In this document: one piece after another, positions 8,988 to 17,052 of the stretch | Layout of the letters: each line of letters starts with the position of its first letter | How positions within the stretch are numbered: position 1 is the stretch's first letter | Assembly (NCBI GenBank): GCA_023415275.1 | Contig: JAEZLJ010000022.1 | Coordinates: 1-53,543, forward strand | DNA: 53,543 bases | Reading direction: 5' to 3' | Origin: Bacteroidota bacterium | GTDB taxonomy: Bacteria > Bacteroidota > Bacteroidia > Chitinophagales > Chitinophagaceae | Translations under genes and position numbers: made by a program | The notes under the pieces: generated by a model | What the model saw: only the letters and a program-made list of their open reading frames with translations | Database searches by the model: none | Told to the model about the DNA's origin: nothing

Positions 8988-9143
8988 AATAGCGTCACAA
9001 TACCAGGCATCCATCTCCACTAAAATAGAAAGGAACATCATTAAACCTGTAATGGAATTGTGACGATTACAGATGGCTAAACCGCTTTTAATCATGCCTG
9101 GTCACTGCAGTTCTTGCAGCAAACAGGCAAATGATATTTGTAC

Positions 9144-9452
9144 TTAATTCTTTTTGAATCGGTACATGTTCACAGCACCATTGCCTACTTTGTAAGATCC
9201 CTTACGAATATTTTTAGGTTCTGCCTGTTGTACTGTGATCTTTTTGCCATTCACTTCTGTTTCATGAAGAGTATTGATGGCTTTTTGAGCTTCCTCTTCA
9301 TTAGGCATTTCTACATATCCAAATCCACGTGAAAGGTCCGTAAAAGAATCAAAGGATATCTCGGCTGTATCCACTTGTCCATGAGGAACAAAGAGATTTT
9401 TCAGATCTGAATCCTTCCACCTGGTATCTAAATTAGCAATGTAAATGTTCAT
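9144..9452 (-). CDS. RRM-domain RNA-binding protein (RRM 2)
   Basis: 102 residues, one RRM: RNP2 IYIANL and RNP1 RGFGYVEM, so RNA-contacting aromatics are intact. The tail is shorter and less Gly-rich than in RRM 1 and ends VNMYRFKKN. It is transcribed opposite to its neighbours. A perfect TACCTTTG element lies about 110 bp upstream, giving a leader that shares motifs with that of RRM 1. Expected to be a cytoplasmic RNA chaperone or regulator. Confidence 0.93.
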   Translation of the reverse strand: MNIYIANLDTRWKDSDLKNLFVPHGQVDTAEISFDSFTDLSRGFGYVEMPNEEEAQKAINTLHETEVNGKKITVQQAEPKNIRKGSYKVGNGAVNMYRFKKN

Positions 9453-9569
9453 ACGATGTAATGATTAAAAGTGTAATAAAATTTGAGAAAGCGGAAAGGA
9501 GTAGAGAATAGAAAAATAAGGAAGATCCAATACTAATGTTCAGCGCTTACGCAATTGATGTCAAAGGTA
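9453..9569 (-). promoter_or_regulatory. Promoter and ~105-nt leader of RRM gene 2
   Basis: On the minus strand TACCTTTG (9562-9569 on the plus coordinate) matches TAnnTTTG exactly. The leader that follows carries CATTAGTA, CTATTCTC and TTAATCATTACATC before the ATG. The last one aligns with TTAATCATTAAACATC in front of RRM 1 with a small gap. Confidence 0.55.
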
Positions 9570-9750
9570 CGATAATAAAAAGGGATAAACTTTATTAGTA
9601 CCATTCATTAACTAATTCGGTGGATAGGATATTGTATATAGAAATATTAGTGTATGATGGAATATAGAATGATACTGATCATTGTGATATAAATACAATC
9701 CATACCTGAGCATGTAAAATAACAGAGACTTTATTGTGGAATATTAGGGG

Positions 9751-9858
9751 TACCTTTAAAACATTCCGTCCGTGAGCATAGCATCCTGGTACATGATCCC
9801 GATTTCTTTTGATCATTATTACTAACCTGCTTTACTCATTACTTACTCAATAAAATAT
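9751..9858 (+). promoter_or_regulatory. Promoter-like element and ~95-nt leader of RRM gene 3
   Basis: TACCTTTA (9751-9758) is followed by about 100 nt before the ATG at 9859, the same distance as in the other two RRM genes. The leader has TTACTCATTAC just before the start, a weaker echo of the TTAATCATTA motif. The 9570-9750 part of the intergenic region is AT-rich with nothing else recognised. Confidence 0.45.
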
Positions 9859-10137
9859 ATGAATATCCAGGTAAGCAATATGAATCTTAATCTTATTGAA
9901 TCCGATCTCCAGCGATTGTTTTCACCTTATGGGGAAGTGGGTTCTATAGACATTATAAGGGATAAGTTGAATAATAGGTCCAGGGGGCGGGCTATGATCA
10001 AAATGCCAGTCAGTGTGCAAGCCAAACAGGCCATCATTAGTTTGCATGGTAAATTATTTGCCGGGAAAAGACTGAACGTGGAAGAGGCGCCGAATGACAA
10101 AGATGAAGATGTCACCTCAGCGAAATTATTACTATGA
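9859..10137 (+). CDS. Divergent RRM-like protein lacking RNA-stacking aromatics (RRM 3)
   Basis: 92 residues with a complete RRM-type secondary-structure pattern and clear similarity to RRM 1 in the first helix (ESDLQRLFSPYGEVGSIDII). However, RNP2 reads IQVSNM instead of IYVSNL, and RNP1 reads RGRAMIKM instead of RGFGFVEM. All three aromatic residues that normally stack on RNA bases are replaced by Gln, Arg and Met. It may bind RNA electrostatically or act as a protein-interaction module. Its stop overlaps the start of the next gene (ATGA at 10134-10137), implying coupled translation with the helical partner. Confidence 0.88.
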   Translation: MNIQVSNMNLNLIESDLQRLFSPYGEVGSIDIIRDKLNNRSRGRAMIKMPVSVQAKQAIISLHGKLFAGKRLNVEEAPNDKDEDVTSAKLLL

Positions 10138-10454
10138 CATTGAAATTAACAGACTCGCATAAAAAGCGCCTGGAAGAAATACGTAAGGAGGTAGGCATCC
10201 TGGGAAGTAAGGAAAGTGCATTCCTGAAAGTAGAGTTGTTATTTTATGAAGCCCTGGCCATTGCCAGGGAATATGGTAATGACGCCAGGGAGAATCCCTT
10301 GCTGGAAGATCTTAAAAAAGTGCAGGAATCTGTATATGAAAAGACCAACGAACTGTATAAAAAAAGCAGCCAACGTGAAATAAGCATACGACGCTTTATT
10401 GTTCAATTTAAAAAAGTGCTGTCCACCAAAAAGCTCCTTGAACTGCCCAATTAG
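10134..10454 (+). CDS. Small helical protein coupled to RRM 3, unknown function
   Basis: 106 residues, predicted to be nearly all alpha-helical and rich in Lys and Glu, with heptad-like Leu spacing (for example LLEDLKKVQESVYEKTNEL). No family was recognised, and there is no signal peptide or membrane helix. The ATGA overlap with the RRM-like gene suggests the two products work together, possibly as a complex, though that is inference from layout. The C-terminal part (REISIRRFIVQFKKVLSTKK) is strongly basic and could contact nucleic acid. Confidence 0.8.
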   Translation: MTLKLTDSHKKRLEEIRKEVGILGSKESAFLKVELLFYEALAIAREYGNDARENPLLEDLKKVQESVYEKTNELYKKSSQREISIRRFIVQFKKVLSTKKLLELPN

Positions 10455-10588
10455 TTCAGGCTTGCATGTGAGATACTATCATATTTTCTTCCCAACATTT
10501 GTCTGGTTACCTTTTACTTAACATTACGAATCTCTTTTATTGCCTATCTTACCATTCAATTAAATTCTATAATAACGCCTGGGAACCT

Positions 10589-11665
10589 ATGAAAAAAGTC
10601 TCTTTTGATAATTCTAACAATGTTTTTTTCCAATCGCTTAAGCTTTCAGTAGAAGAGTATTTTGCCACTCATGATCTGAAGAAAACTGGTAACTGGCGTC
10701 TTTATTCAAAATCCCTGGTCTTAATTCCAGCTGCCATTGGCATATATGTAAGTCTCATGGTATTTCATTTGCCTGTTGCAGTAGCCCTTTTGCTTTGTGC
10801 ACTCCTGGGACTCACTCTTTCAAGCATCGGGTTTAATGTGATGCATGATGCCTGCCACGGCAGTTATTCCAGTAAGAAGTGGTTGAATAATCTATTGGGG
10901 CTGTCATTGAATGCTATTGGAGGAAATGCATTTTTTTGGAAGCAGAAGCATAACATCCTTCATCATACCTATACTAATATTGCGGGGGTAGACGATGACA
11001 TTGCCCAAAGTAAATTATTACGCCAGAGCCCATCGCAGGAATGGAAACCATATCATCGTTACCAGCACATATATGTAACTGTGGCTTATGCACTGACCTT
11101 GTTTATGTGGGTAGGTGTCCGGGATTTTGAAAAATATTTCACCAGGAAGATCCATAATACGCCACTTCAGCATATGAGTGTTAAGGAACACTTTACATTT
11201 TGGCTTAGTAAATCTTTGTATTTGGTGTTTTATGTATTGATACCTATTCTTTGTGTAGGGCCTCTTGCATGGCTGATCGGATATCTGACTATGGGAATAG
11301 TTACAGGTGTGGTCATTTCTTTTGTTTTTCAATTGGCACATGCAGTAGAAGGGCCTGAATTTGAATCCATAGGTATAGATGATAAGATGATTGAAACAGA
11401 GTGGGCGGTGCACCAGATAAAGACCACAGCTAATTTTGCGCCGCATAATAAGTTTATTTCCTGGGCCGTGGGAGGACTTAATTACCAAATTGAACATCAC
11501 TTATTTCCCCGGATCAGTCATATTCACTACCCGGCACTTAGCAAAATAGTTAAGCGTCATTGCCAGGATTTCGATCTGCCCTATCATTCTTTTGCCACAG
11601 TTTCTATTGCCATTGGTTCGCACCTAAGAACCATGAAACACCTGGGTCAACCACATATACGATAA
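10589..11665 (+). CDS. Membrane fatty-acid desaturase, linoleoyl-CoA/acyl-lipid type
   Basis: 358 residues. Three histidine boxes of the di-iron membrane desaturases are present: HDACH (86-90), HNILHH (121-126) and QIEHH (300-304). The Q in the third box is the signature of front-end (delta-5/6-like) and linoleoyl-CoA-type enzymes. Hydrophobic pairs at about 42-82 and 205-245 form the membrane anchors. No cytochrome b5 domain is fused, so a separate ferredoxin or similar donor is needed. The ATG at 10589 is chosen over 10499 because it gives the typical short cytosolic N-terminus. Likely role: membrane-fluidity adjustment, which suits its position beside cold-shock-type genes. Confidence 0.9.
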   Translation: MKKVSFDNSNNVFFQSLKLSVEEYFATHDLKKTGNWRLYSKSLVLIPAAIGIYVSLMVFHLPVAVALLLCALLGLTLSSIGFNVMHDACHGSYSSKKWLNNLLGLSLNAIGGNAFFWKQKHNILHHTYTNIAGVDDDIAQSKLLRQSPSQEWKPYHRYQHIYVTVAYALTLFMWVGVRDFEKYFTRKIHNTPLQHMSVKEHFTFWLSKSLYLVFYVLIPILCVGPLAWLIGYLTMGIVTGVVISFVFQLAHAVEGPEFESIGIDDKMIETEWAVHQIKTTANFAPHNKFISWAVGGLNYQIEHHLFPRISHIHYPALSKIVKRHCQDFDLPYHSFATVSIAIGSHLRTMKHLGQPHIR

Positions 11666-11816
11666 CTGCCTCATAATCTATTGGGAAGAGATAAATAAGT
11701 AAAAATTGGACTGCCTTTCCATGTCTTGTATTCTAGATTGATTTATTGAAAACTTCTTTCCTGAGACCTCCTATTGCAGTAATTGATTTATTCTTTTTTC
11801 ACCATTCCAGATGGGC

Positions 11817-11824
11817 TAACTTTG
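11817..11824 (+). promoter_or_regulatory. Bacteroidota-type -7 element ahead of the CsbD-like gene
   Basis: TAACTTTG matches TAnnTTTG exactly and ends 19 bp before the ATG at 11844. It places transcription start near 11829-11831, which excludes the in-frame GTG at 11826 as the start codon. Confidence 0.55.
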
Positions 11825-11843
11825 AGTGGCTAAAATCGACAAC

Positions 11844-12059
11844 ATGGATAATTATCAATTAAAGCTGGATGCTCCCTGGGAAGAGGTAAAGGAAATGCTT
11901 AAGGAAGTAAATATGGATTTGACAGATGAAGACCTGGAATTAAAACCCGGAGGTGAAAAGGAATTATTGGAAAGATTATCACGCAAGATGAATAAAACGG
12001 TTCCGGAAGTGAAAGCCTGGGTGGAAAGTGTTTCCTTTAACAAGGGTATAGCCGGATGA
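11844..12059 (+). CDS. Small CsbD-like general stress protein
   Basis: 71 residues. The layout PWEEVKEMLKEV, then LTDEDLELKPGGEKELLERLSRKM, then KTVPEVKAWVES parallels the CsbD family (helix, LTDDDL turn, G-K-x-E-L-L-x-x-L helix, then a K-x-x-E-V-x-x-W helix). CsbD-like proteins are abundant stress-induced proteins of unknown biochemical role. The start at 11844 is supported by the promoter element 19 bp upstream. The usual N-terminal KG-W motif is only partly conserved, so membership is likely but not certain. Confidence 0.72.
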   Translation: MDNYQLKLDAPWEEVKEMLKEVNMDLTDEDLELKPGGEKELLERLSRKMNKTVPEVKAWVESVSFNKGIAG

Positions 12060-12234
12060 TCATGGGACCGGCTTTTGTAGTAATTGAGTTCCAAACCACT
12101 TAGTTCTAATAACATTAATTGGAAGGTATATTTTATTGTTTTTCGGATTACCCTGCCTGGTAGTCAATATTAGCAAGGCCCCTTTTTAAATAAGTCTTAA
12201 TTTCCCTTTTCGGTTATTGCAGATACCCATCTAC

Positions 12235-13029
12235 ATGGAGATAAATTCCCCAATCATAAGAACAGTTGATGTTACCCGTTACGTAACCCCATTGAGGGAG
12301 GGTGGCTCTTTGCCAGCCATAGTGGAAGCCGATGATGGCTTTCTGTATGTATTAAAGTTCAGAGGCGCTGGCCAGGGTATTAAGGCATTGATAGCCGAGC
12401 TAATAGGTGGAGAGATCGCGAGAACCCTGGGCTTTAGGGTTCCGGAGATTGTTTTTGCGGTAGTAGATCCTGCCTTCGGACGTACAGAGCCCGATGAAGA
12501 GATACAGGACCTGCTCAAGTTTAGTGAAGGGCTGAACCTGGGCCTGCATTATCTTTCAGGTGCTATCACTTTTGATCCTGGCGTAAATGCACCTGACTCT
12601 TTATTGGCATCGAAGGTGGTATGGCTCGACTGCCTGATCACCAATGTGGACCGTACGGTCCGCAATACCAATATGCTGATGTGGAAAAAAGAGCTATGGC
12701 TGATAGATCATGGGGCTTCTTTTTATTTCCACCATTCCTGGGATAACTGGAAGCAACAGGCCGAACGACCCTTTGTGCAGGTGAAAGACCATGTGATGTT
12801 GCCATGGGCATCCAGGCTTGAAGAGGTTAATGAACATTTCCTGCAACTGTTGACACCAGAAAAAATAAGGACTATTATTAGCTTTATACCTGCTGAATGG
12901 CTGGTATTTGAATCCCTGGCGGATGCTGAAGCCAACCGTAAGGTGTATGAAGATTTTCTATTGAAGCGTTTATCTCATGCTGAGGTATTTTTAAAAGAAG
13001 CACAACATGCAAGAAAAGCAATTGTTTGA
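12235..13029 (+). CDS. HipA-like kinase-fold protein (HipA_2 type)
   Basis: 264 residues. The fold of HipA-family Ser/Thr kinases is recognisable: FLYVLKFRGAGQG (ATP-contacting Lys and Gly-rich stretch), LIAELIGGEIARTLGFRVPE, catalytic segment CLITNVDRTVRNTNML resembling the HipA NxDRHxxN motif, and metal-binding LWLIDHGASF in place of a DFG-like motif. It lacks the N-terminal domain and the HipB partner of true toxin-antitoxin pairs. It overlaps the DUF3037 gene by 23 bp, a pairing I recall as common in diverse bacteria. Substrate unknown. ATG at 12235 is preferred to TTG at 12217. Confidence 0.83.
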   Translation: MEINSPIIRTVDVTRYVTPLREGGSLPAIVEADDGFLYVLKFRGAGQGIKALIAELIGGEIARTLGFRVPEIVFAVVDPAFGRTEPDEEIQDLLKFSEGLNLGLHYLSGAITFDPGVNAPDSLLASKVVWLDCLITNVDRTVRNTNMLMWKKELWLIDHGASFYFHHSWDNWKQQAERPFVQVKDHVMLPWASRLEEVNEHFLQLLTPEKIRTIISFIPAEWLVFESLADAEANRKVYEDFLLKRLSHAEVFLKEAQHARKAIV

Positions 13030-13420
13030 GTACGCTGTGATCCGCGTTGTGCCGAAGGTGGAACGGGAGGAATTTATTAACGTGGGCATCATACTATATT
13101 CCAGGGAGGCCAAATTCCTGCAAACCATCTTTGCCCTGGATAGTTCACGATTAAAAGCTTTGAATCCATCATTGGATATTCTGGATATTGAGCATCACCT
13201 GCGGGCCTTTGAAAATATATCAAAAGGGGAAACCGCAGGCGGACCTATTGCCAGGCTTGACCTGGCCTCACGTTTCAGGTGGCTAACGGCCACCCGCAGC
13301 ACCATAGTACAAACCTCCAAGGTGCATCCTGGTTTTTGTGCTAATCCTGCAGAAGCTATCAGGAAATTATTTGACCAATTGGTATTGGTGCCCGTCGAAC
13401 CTGTTCCCGGCAACCCCTGA
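13007..13420 (+). CDS. DUF3037 protein paired with the HipA-like kinase
   Basis: 137 residues. The N-terminus LFEYAVIRVVPKVEREEFINVG is the hallmark of DUF3037, as are FALDSSRLKALNP and the RFRWLTATRSTIVQTSKVHPG segment. Function unknown. The gene overlaps the end of the HipA-like kinase by 23 bp in another frame, so the two must be co-transcribed and are probably co-regulated. It may be the kinase's substrate, inhibitor or partner; the sequence does not show which. Only 7 bp separate its stop from the convergent esterase gene. Confidence 0.85.
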   Translation: MQEKQLFEYAVIRVVPKVEREEFINVGIILYSREAKFLQTIFALDSSRLKALNPSLDILDIEHHLRAFENISKGETAGGPIARLDLASRFRWLTATRSTIVQTSKVHPGFCANPAEAIRKLFDQLVLVPVEPVPGNP

Positions 13421-13427
13421 TCAGCCA

Positions 13428-14399
13428 TCAGATCTTTTTATACAATAATTTCCTATCGCCCATGAATAGGAAAGAGCCGGTTCCCTTTTTGTTTTGCTGG
13501 AAGCGAATGTCCATTTGCTTAGTCGCGTCAATAAAGAAAAGATTATTGGCTGCAGGTTTTAAGGGCACAGTGTCTCTTCCAGGCCTGGCTATCAATTGGC
13601 TTTTATCAACGACAAGTGTTACCGTATCCTGGTCAGGGCCAATATACTTCCCGGTATAGGATCTCAGGATAGTGGTTTTGACCGGTACTTCTTTATAAGT
13701 AAATCTTTTTTTTGAAAGTAGCCAGGTGTACAAAGAATCATTATCATAACTGGCATCCCAGCTATTATGGTTGGCATTGGGGTAAATAGTAAATCTTACT
13801 TCGGGATTATATGCCTTAGCAGCCTTCACCATGTTTTCGCTGGCAGCCAGTGGTACTACATTATCTTTTGCTCCATGAAAACACCAGATAGGTATGTTAC
13901 GCAATTTCCATGCAGTGGAGGCATCTCCTCCTCCACAAATAGGCGCAATGGCAGCAAATTCTTCCGGGTGCTTCATAGCCAAATCCCATGTGCCATAACC
14001 TCCCATACTTAAACCGGTCAGGTATACCTTCTCACTATTTACCCGGTATTCTTTCTTCAGGTATTGTTCCAGCCTGTACAAGGTTTCCGAATCCCAACCA
14101 GCTTCGGGGCCAGCTTGCGGCGATACCAGGATAAAAGGAAACTTTTTGCCTTGGTCCACCAGTTTAGGGGGTCCATTCTTTTTTACTTTTTCCAGGTCAT
14201 TCCCTCTTTCTCCGCTACCATGTAGAAATATGACCAGTGGCCATTGTATAGTCGAATCCTTATCGTAACCTTCTGGCAGCGCCACTAAATAATTGATCTG
14301 CTGTGTAAATTGGTGAGCAGTTTGCTGTGCATGCAATGTGGGAGATGTGCAGATCAATACCAATATCAGTAGAAATGATTGAAAGCGGTTTCTATTCAC
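13428..14399 (-). CDS. Secreted alpha/beta-hydrolase esterase with C-terminal DUF3471-like domain
   Basis: 323 residues, signal peptide ending near LHAQQ. The catalytic domain (about 30-225) has the oxyanion motif FLHGSGERGND, nucleophile GLSMGGYGT, acid GAKDNVVPL and His in NANHNSWD. This is the arrangement of prolyl-oligopeptidase-like or feruloyl/polyhydroxybutyrate-type esterases. Residues ~245-323 form a small beta domain (TGKYIGPDQDTVTLVV ... LFFIDATKQMDIRF) resembling DUF3471, usually found after beta-lactamase-like hydrolases. The start is GTG at 14399; no in-frame ATG exists before the upstream stop. The substrate is probably an ester or carbohydrate conjugate. It lies 57 bp downstream of the permease gene and may share its transcript. 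Confidence 0.83.
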   Translation of the reverse strand: MNRNRFQSFLLILVLICTSPTLHAQQTAHQFTQQINYLVALPEGYDKDSTIQWPLVIFLHGSGERGNDLEKVKKNGPPKLVDQGKKFPFILVSPQAGPEAGWDSETLYRLEQYLKKEYRVNSEKVYLTGLSMGGYGTWDLAMKHPEEFAAIAPICGGGDASTAWKLRNIPIWCFHGAKDNVVPLAASENMVKAAKAYNPEVRFTIYPNANHNSWDASYDNDSLYTWLLSKKRFTYKEVPVKTTILRSYTGKYIGPDQDTVTLVVDKSQLIARPGRDTVPLKPAANNLFFIDATKQMDIRFQQNKKGTGSFLFMGDRKLLYKKI

Positions 14400-14455
14400 T
14401 TGATGTATTTATTACAGGAAGTTACTTTAATTACTTATTGGATGGTTAATAGTAA

Positions 14456-16903
14456 CTACTCTGTCCTTAGATTCTGTACGGGATTCGTCAGTGCCACCTT
14501 TATAGCCTGTATGCTGATAGTCAAAAATGCTATTAATAAAGCAACGATCCATCCTGCCATAACGATCCATATGGTAAAAGGAGCTTTGTAGGCAAAGTCC
14601 TCCAGCCATTTATGAATAAAGTACCAGGCAAGGGGAGAAGCTACCAGGAAAGAAATAGACACCAGCTTTAAGAAGTCCTTTGATAGCAAGGTGACGATTC
14701 CAAAGGTGCTGGCACCCAGTACCTTTCGTATGCCTATTTCCTTTATTCGTTGCTCCACGCTGAATGTGATCAGCCCAAAAAGTCCCAGGCAGGAGATCAA
14801 TATGGCAATAATGGTAAAATACCGGATAATGGCTGACATGCGTTCTTCAGAAATATAATTCTTCTGAAAATCTTCATCCAGGAAGCTATACTCGAAAGGC
14901 TCGTTAGGATTCAGCCTTGACCAGGTAGTTGCTATACCTTGTAAGGCGGTTGGAACATCGCCATTCTTAACATGGGCAACCATATAATTGAAATCATGAT
15001 CAGGGTTCAATAAAAAGCCATAGGATTTTATTTTAGAATACAATCCTTCAAAATTAAAATCCTTCACCACCCCTATAATCGTATAAACAGCTTCCTGGTC
15101 ACCCCGCATAGCAGCTATTTGCTGGCCAGGTGCTTCTTCTGCTGAAGTAAACCCAAAATCCCTCACTGCCTGCTCATTCAAAACCATCCTGTTGACAGTA
15201 TCTCCGGGAAACTCCTTAGAAAATAACCTGCCGGCTACCAGGTGCACACCTATGGTTTGTAAATAACTGGTATCTACCCAGTTTATAAAAACATCCCTGG
15301 TCTGATTTGTGGAGGTGCCTTTTTTATAAAGCAGCCAATCGGTAACATTTCTCACACCGGGATAGTACAATGAACCCCCTATGCCTGACAGGTAGGATGT
15401 GGTGGATAAGGCATTTTTTAAAGAAGGGTATATTTCTTTGGAAGTAGAGGTACGTAAGGGAATGACCAGTTGCTGATCCTTTTCAAATCCCAGGTCTTTT
15501 GAACGCAGGTAGCGCATTTGATTGCCAATAGTGATAGATGCTATGATAAGCGTCACAGCTATGACAAACTGGAACACCACCAATACTTTCCGTAGTGAAA
15601 CGGCACCCAAGGAATTGGTGAACTTTCCCTTCAATACCTTCACAGGCTTAAAAGCGGAAAGATAAAAAGCGGGGTACGTGCCTGCCAGTAAACCTGTAAG
15701 GATGCTAATGAATAATAAGCCCAGGAATAAATAAATGAATTGCATCATAGTGAAATGAAATTCATTGCCTGTGGCTCTTTCAAACAGGGGAAGTAATAAT
15801 GCGGTGAACACAAGGGAAACCAGGAAGGAAAAGAATGCCAGCAATATAGCCTCCCATAGAAATTGCCTGACCAGGGAGTTTTTTTCGGCGCCCAGCACCT
15901 TTCTTACACCAATCTCAATAGCTCTTTTGGAAGAGCGGGCGGTGGACAGGTTCATAAAGTTGACACAGGCTATCAATAAAATCACTACTGCAATGGACAT
16001 CATTATAAATAAATAACCCATATTGCCGCCTGCCGTTACATTGCCTTCCGTGGCATGCAGGTGAATGTCCCGCACAGGCGTCAGGAAGTTATGAACGGAG
16101 CGCCCTGAACTTTTCAAATCGGCTCCTGCATTTCTTTCAATAAACTGTTCCAGTTTTTTCCCCAGTTGATCTGCCTCAGCCCCTGGCTTCAAAAGCAGGT
16201 AGGTAAAAAACATATTATTATCCAGGAGATTATTGCCCATGTGACTCACCCACTGCCCCAGGTCTCCACCCTTCATGCTCATGATAAAACGGGCATCTAT
16301 ATGCGAAGGAGTAGCCTTGGGTTTAAAGACCCCGGTTACGGTAAAATCATACGTGCCATTGGTATTGCTGTTGATATGGATCACCTTATTTAAGGCAGAT
16401 TCATTGCCAAACAATTTTTTAGCTATATCCTCGGTCAGCACTACTGAGTTGGGATTATTCAATGCTGTTAATGGATTCCCTTCTTTAAACTGGTAAGTGA
16501 ACAGTCTAAAGAAAGTGGAGTCAGCAAAAAAGCCCCTTGTTTCATAAAAAGATTTTATGTCTCTCCCCGTTTGGTATTGTATCAAAGTCTTATCATCCTG
16601 GAAGGCATCAATCAGCCTGGTGTAAGATGCTATTTCCGGGTATTCTTGTTGAAGCGCAGGTGCTAAAGGTGCAGGTGTATGACCAGAAACATATTCCTTA
16701 CCCTCCCTGTAAGAGATGGCGCCCACTTGGAATAACCGGGCACCATGTTCCTGGTAATTATCATAACTAAACTCCCTGATCACATAAATAGCTATCAACA
16801 GGACGCTTGTTAAGCCAATAGAAAGGCCGAAGATGTTGATAAAAGAAAATACCCTATTTTTTAAAAGGCTCCTGATGGCCAGCCTGATATAGGTCTTTAA
16901 CAT
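14456..16903 (-). CDS. FtsX/MacB-type ABC transporter permease (double-module)
   Basis: 815 residues. It contains two copies of the MacB periplasmic-core plus FtsX unit: a first transmembrane helix at about 20-42 (INIFGLSIGLTSVLLIAIYVI), an extracytoplasmic domain to about 285, three helices at ~290-420, a second helix near 435, a second periplasmic domain, and three C-terminal helices. RSSKRAIEIGVRKVLGAEK and RIKEIGIRKVLGAST are the repeated FtsX signatures. No ATPase is encoded nearby, as is usual for the many orphan permeases in Bacteroidota. Probable role: mechanotransmission or export of peptides or lipoproteins, with an unlinked MacB/LolD-like ATPase. Confidence 0.9.
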   Translation of the reverse strand: MLKTYIRLAIRSLLKNRVFSFINIFGLSIGLTSVLLIAIYVIREFSYDNYQEHGARLFQVGAISYREGKEYVSGHTPAPLAPALQQEYPEIASYTRLIDAFQDDKTLIQYQTGRDIKSFYETRGFFADSTFFRLFTYQFKEGNPLTALNNPNSVVLTEDIAKKLFGNESALNKVIHINSNTNGTYDFTVTGVFKPKATPSHIDARFIMSMKGGDLGQWVSHMGNNLLDNNMFFTYLLLKPGAEADQLGKKLEQFIERNAGADLKSSGRSVHNFLTPVRDIHLHATEGNVTAGGNMGYLFIMMSIAVVILLIACVNFMNLSTARSSKRAIEIGVRKVLGAEKNSLVRQFLWEAILLAFFSFLVSLVFTALLLPLFERATGNEFHFTMMQFIYLFLGLLFISILTGLLAGTYPAFYLSAFKPVKVLKGKFTNSLGAVSLRKVLVVFQFVIAVTLIIASITIGNQMRYLRSKDLGFEKDQQLVIPLRTSTSKEIYPSLKNALSTTSYLSGIGGSLYYPGVRNVTDWLLYKKGTSTNQTRDVFINWVDTSYLQTIGVHLVAGRLFSKEFPGDTVNRMVLNEQAVRDFGFTSAEEAPGQQIAAMRGDQEAVYTIIGVVKDFNFEGLYSKIKSYGFLLNPDHDFNYMVAHVKNGDVPTALQGIATTWSRLNPNEPFEYSFLDEDFQKNYISEERMSAIIRYFTIIAILISCLGLFGLITFSVEQRIKEIGIRKVLGASTFGIVTLLSKDFLKLVSISFLVASPLAWYFIHKWLEDFAYKAPFTIWIVMAGWIVALLIAFLTISIQAIKVALTNPVQNLRTE

Positions 16904-17052
16904 AAAGGTCTTTTTTAGTGTATTGCAGGTAAAAGGTAGGTCGAAATACGATGACTTTCGTGCCGTTCATCATATAATGGAACCAGAAGGTGACTTACTC
17001 AAAAAATTGGGAACAATCTTTTGTACTAACTTGCTTAATTGGTCTGTTTAAA

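Noticed and set aside
12235..13420. A classical hipBA toxin-antitoxin system
   Set aside because: There is no HipB-like helix-turn-helix gene; the partner is DUF3037 and the kinase lacks the HipA N-terminal domain.
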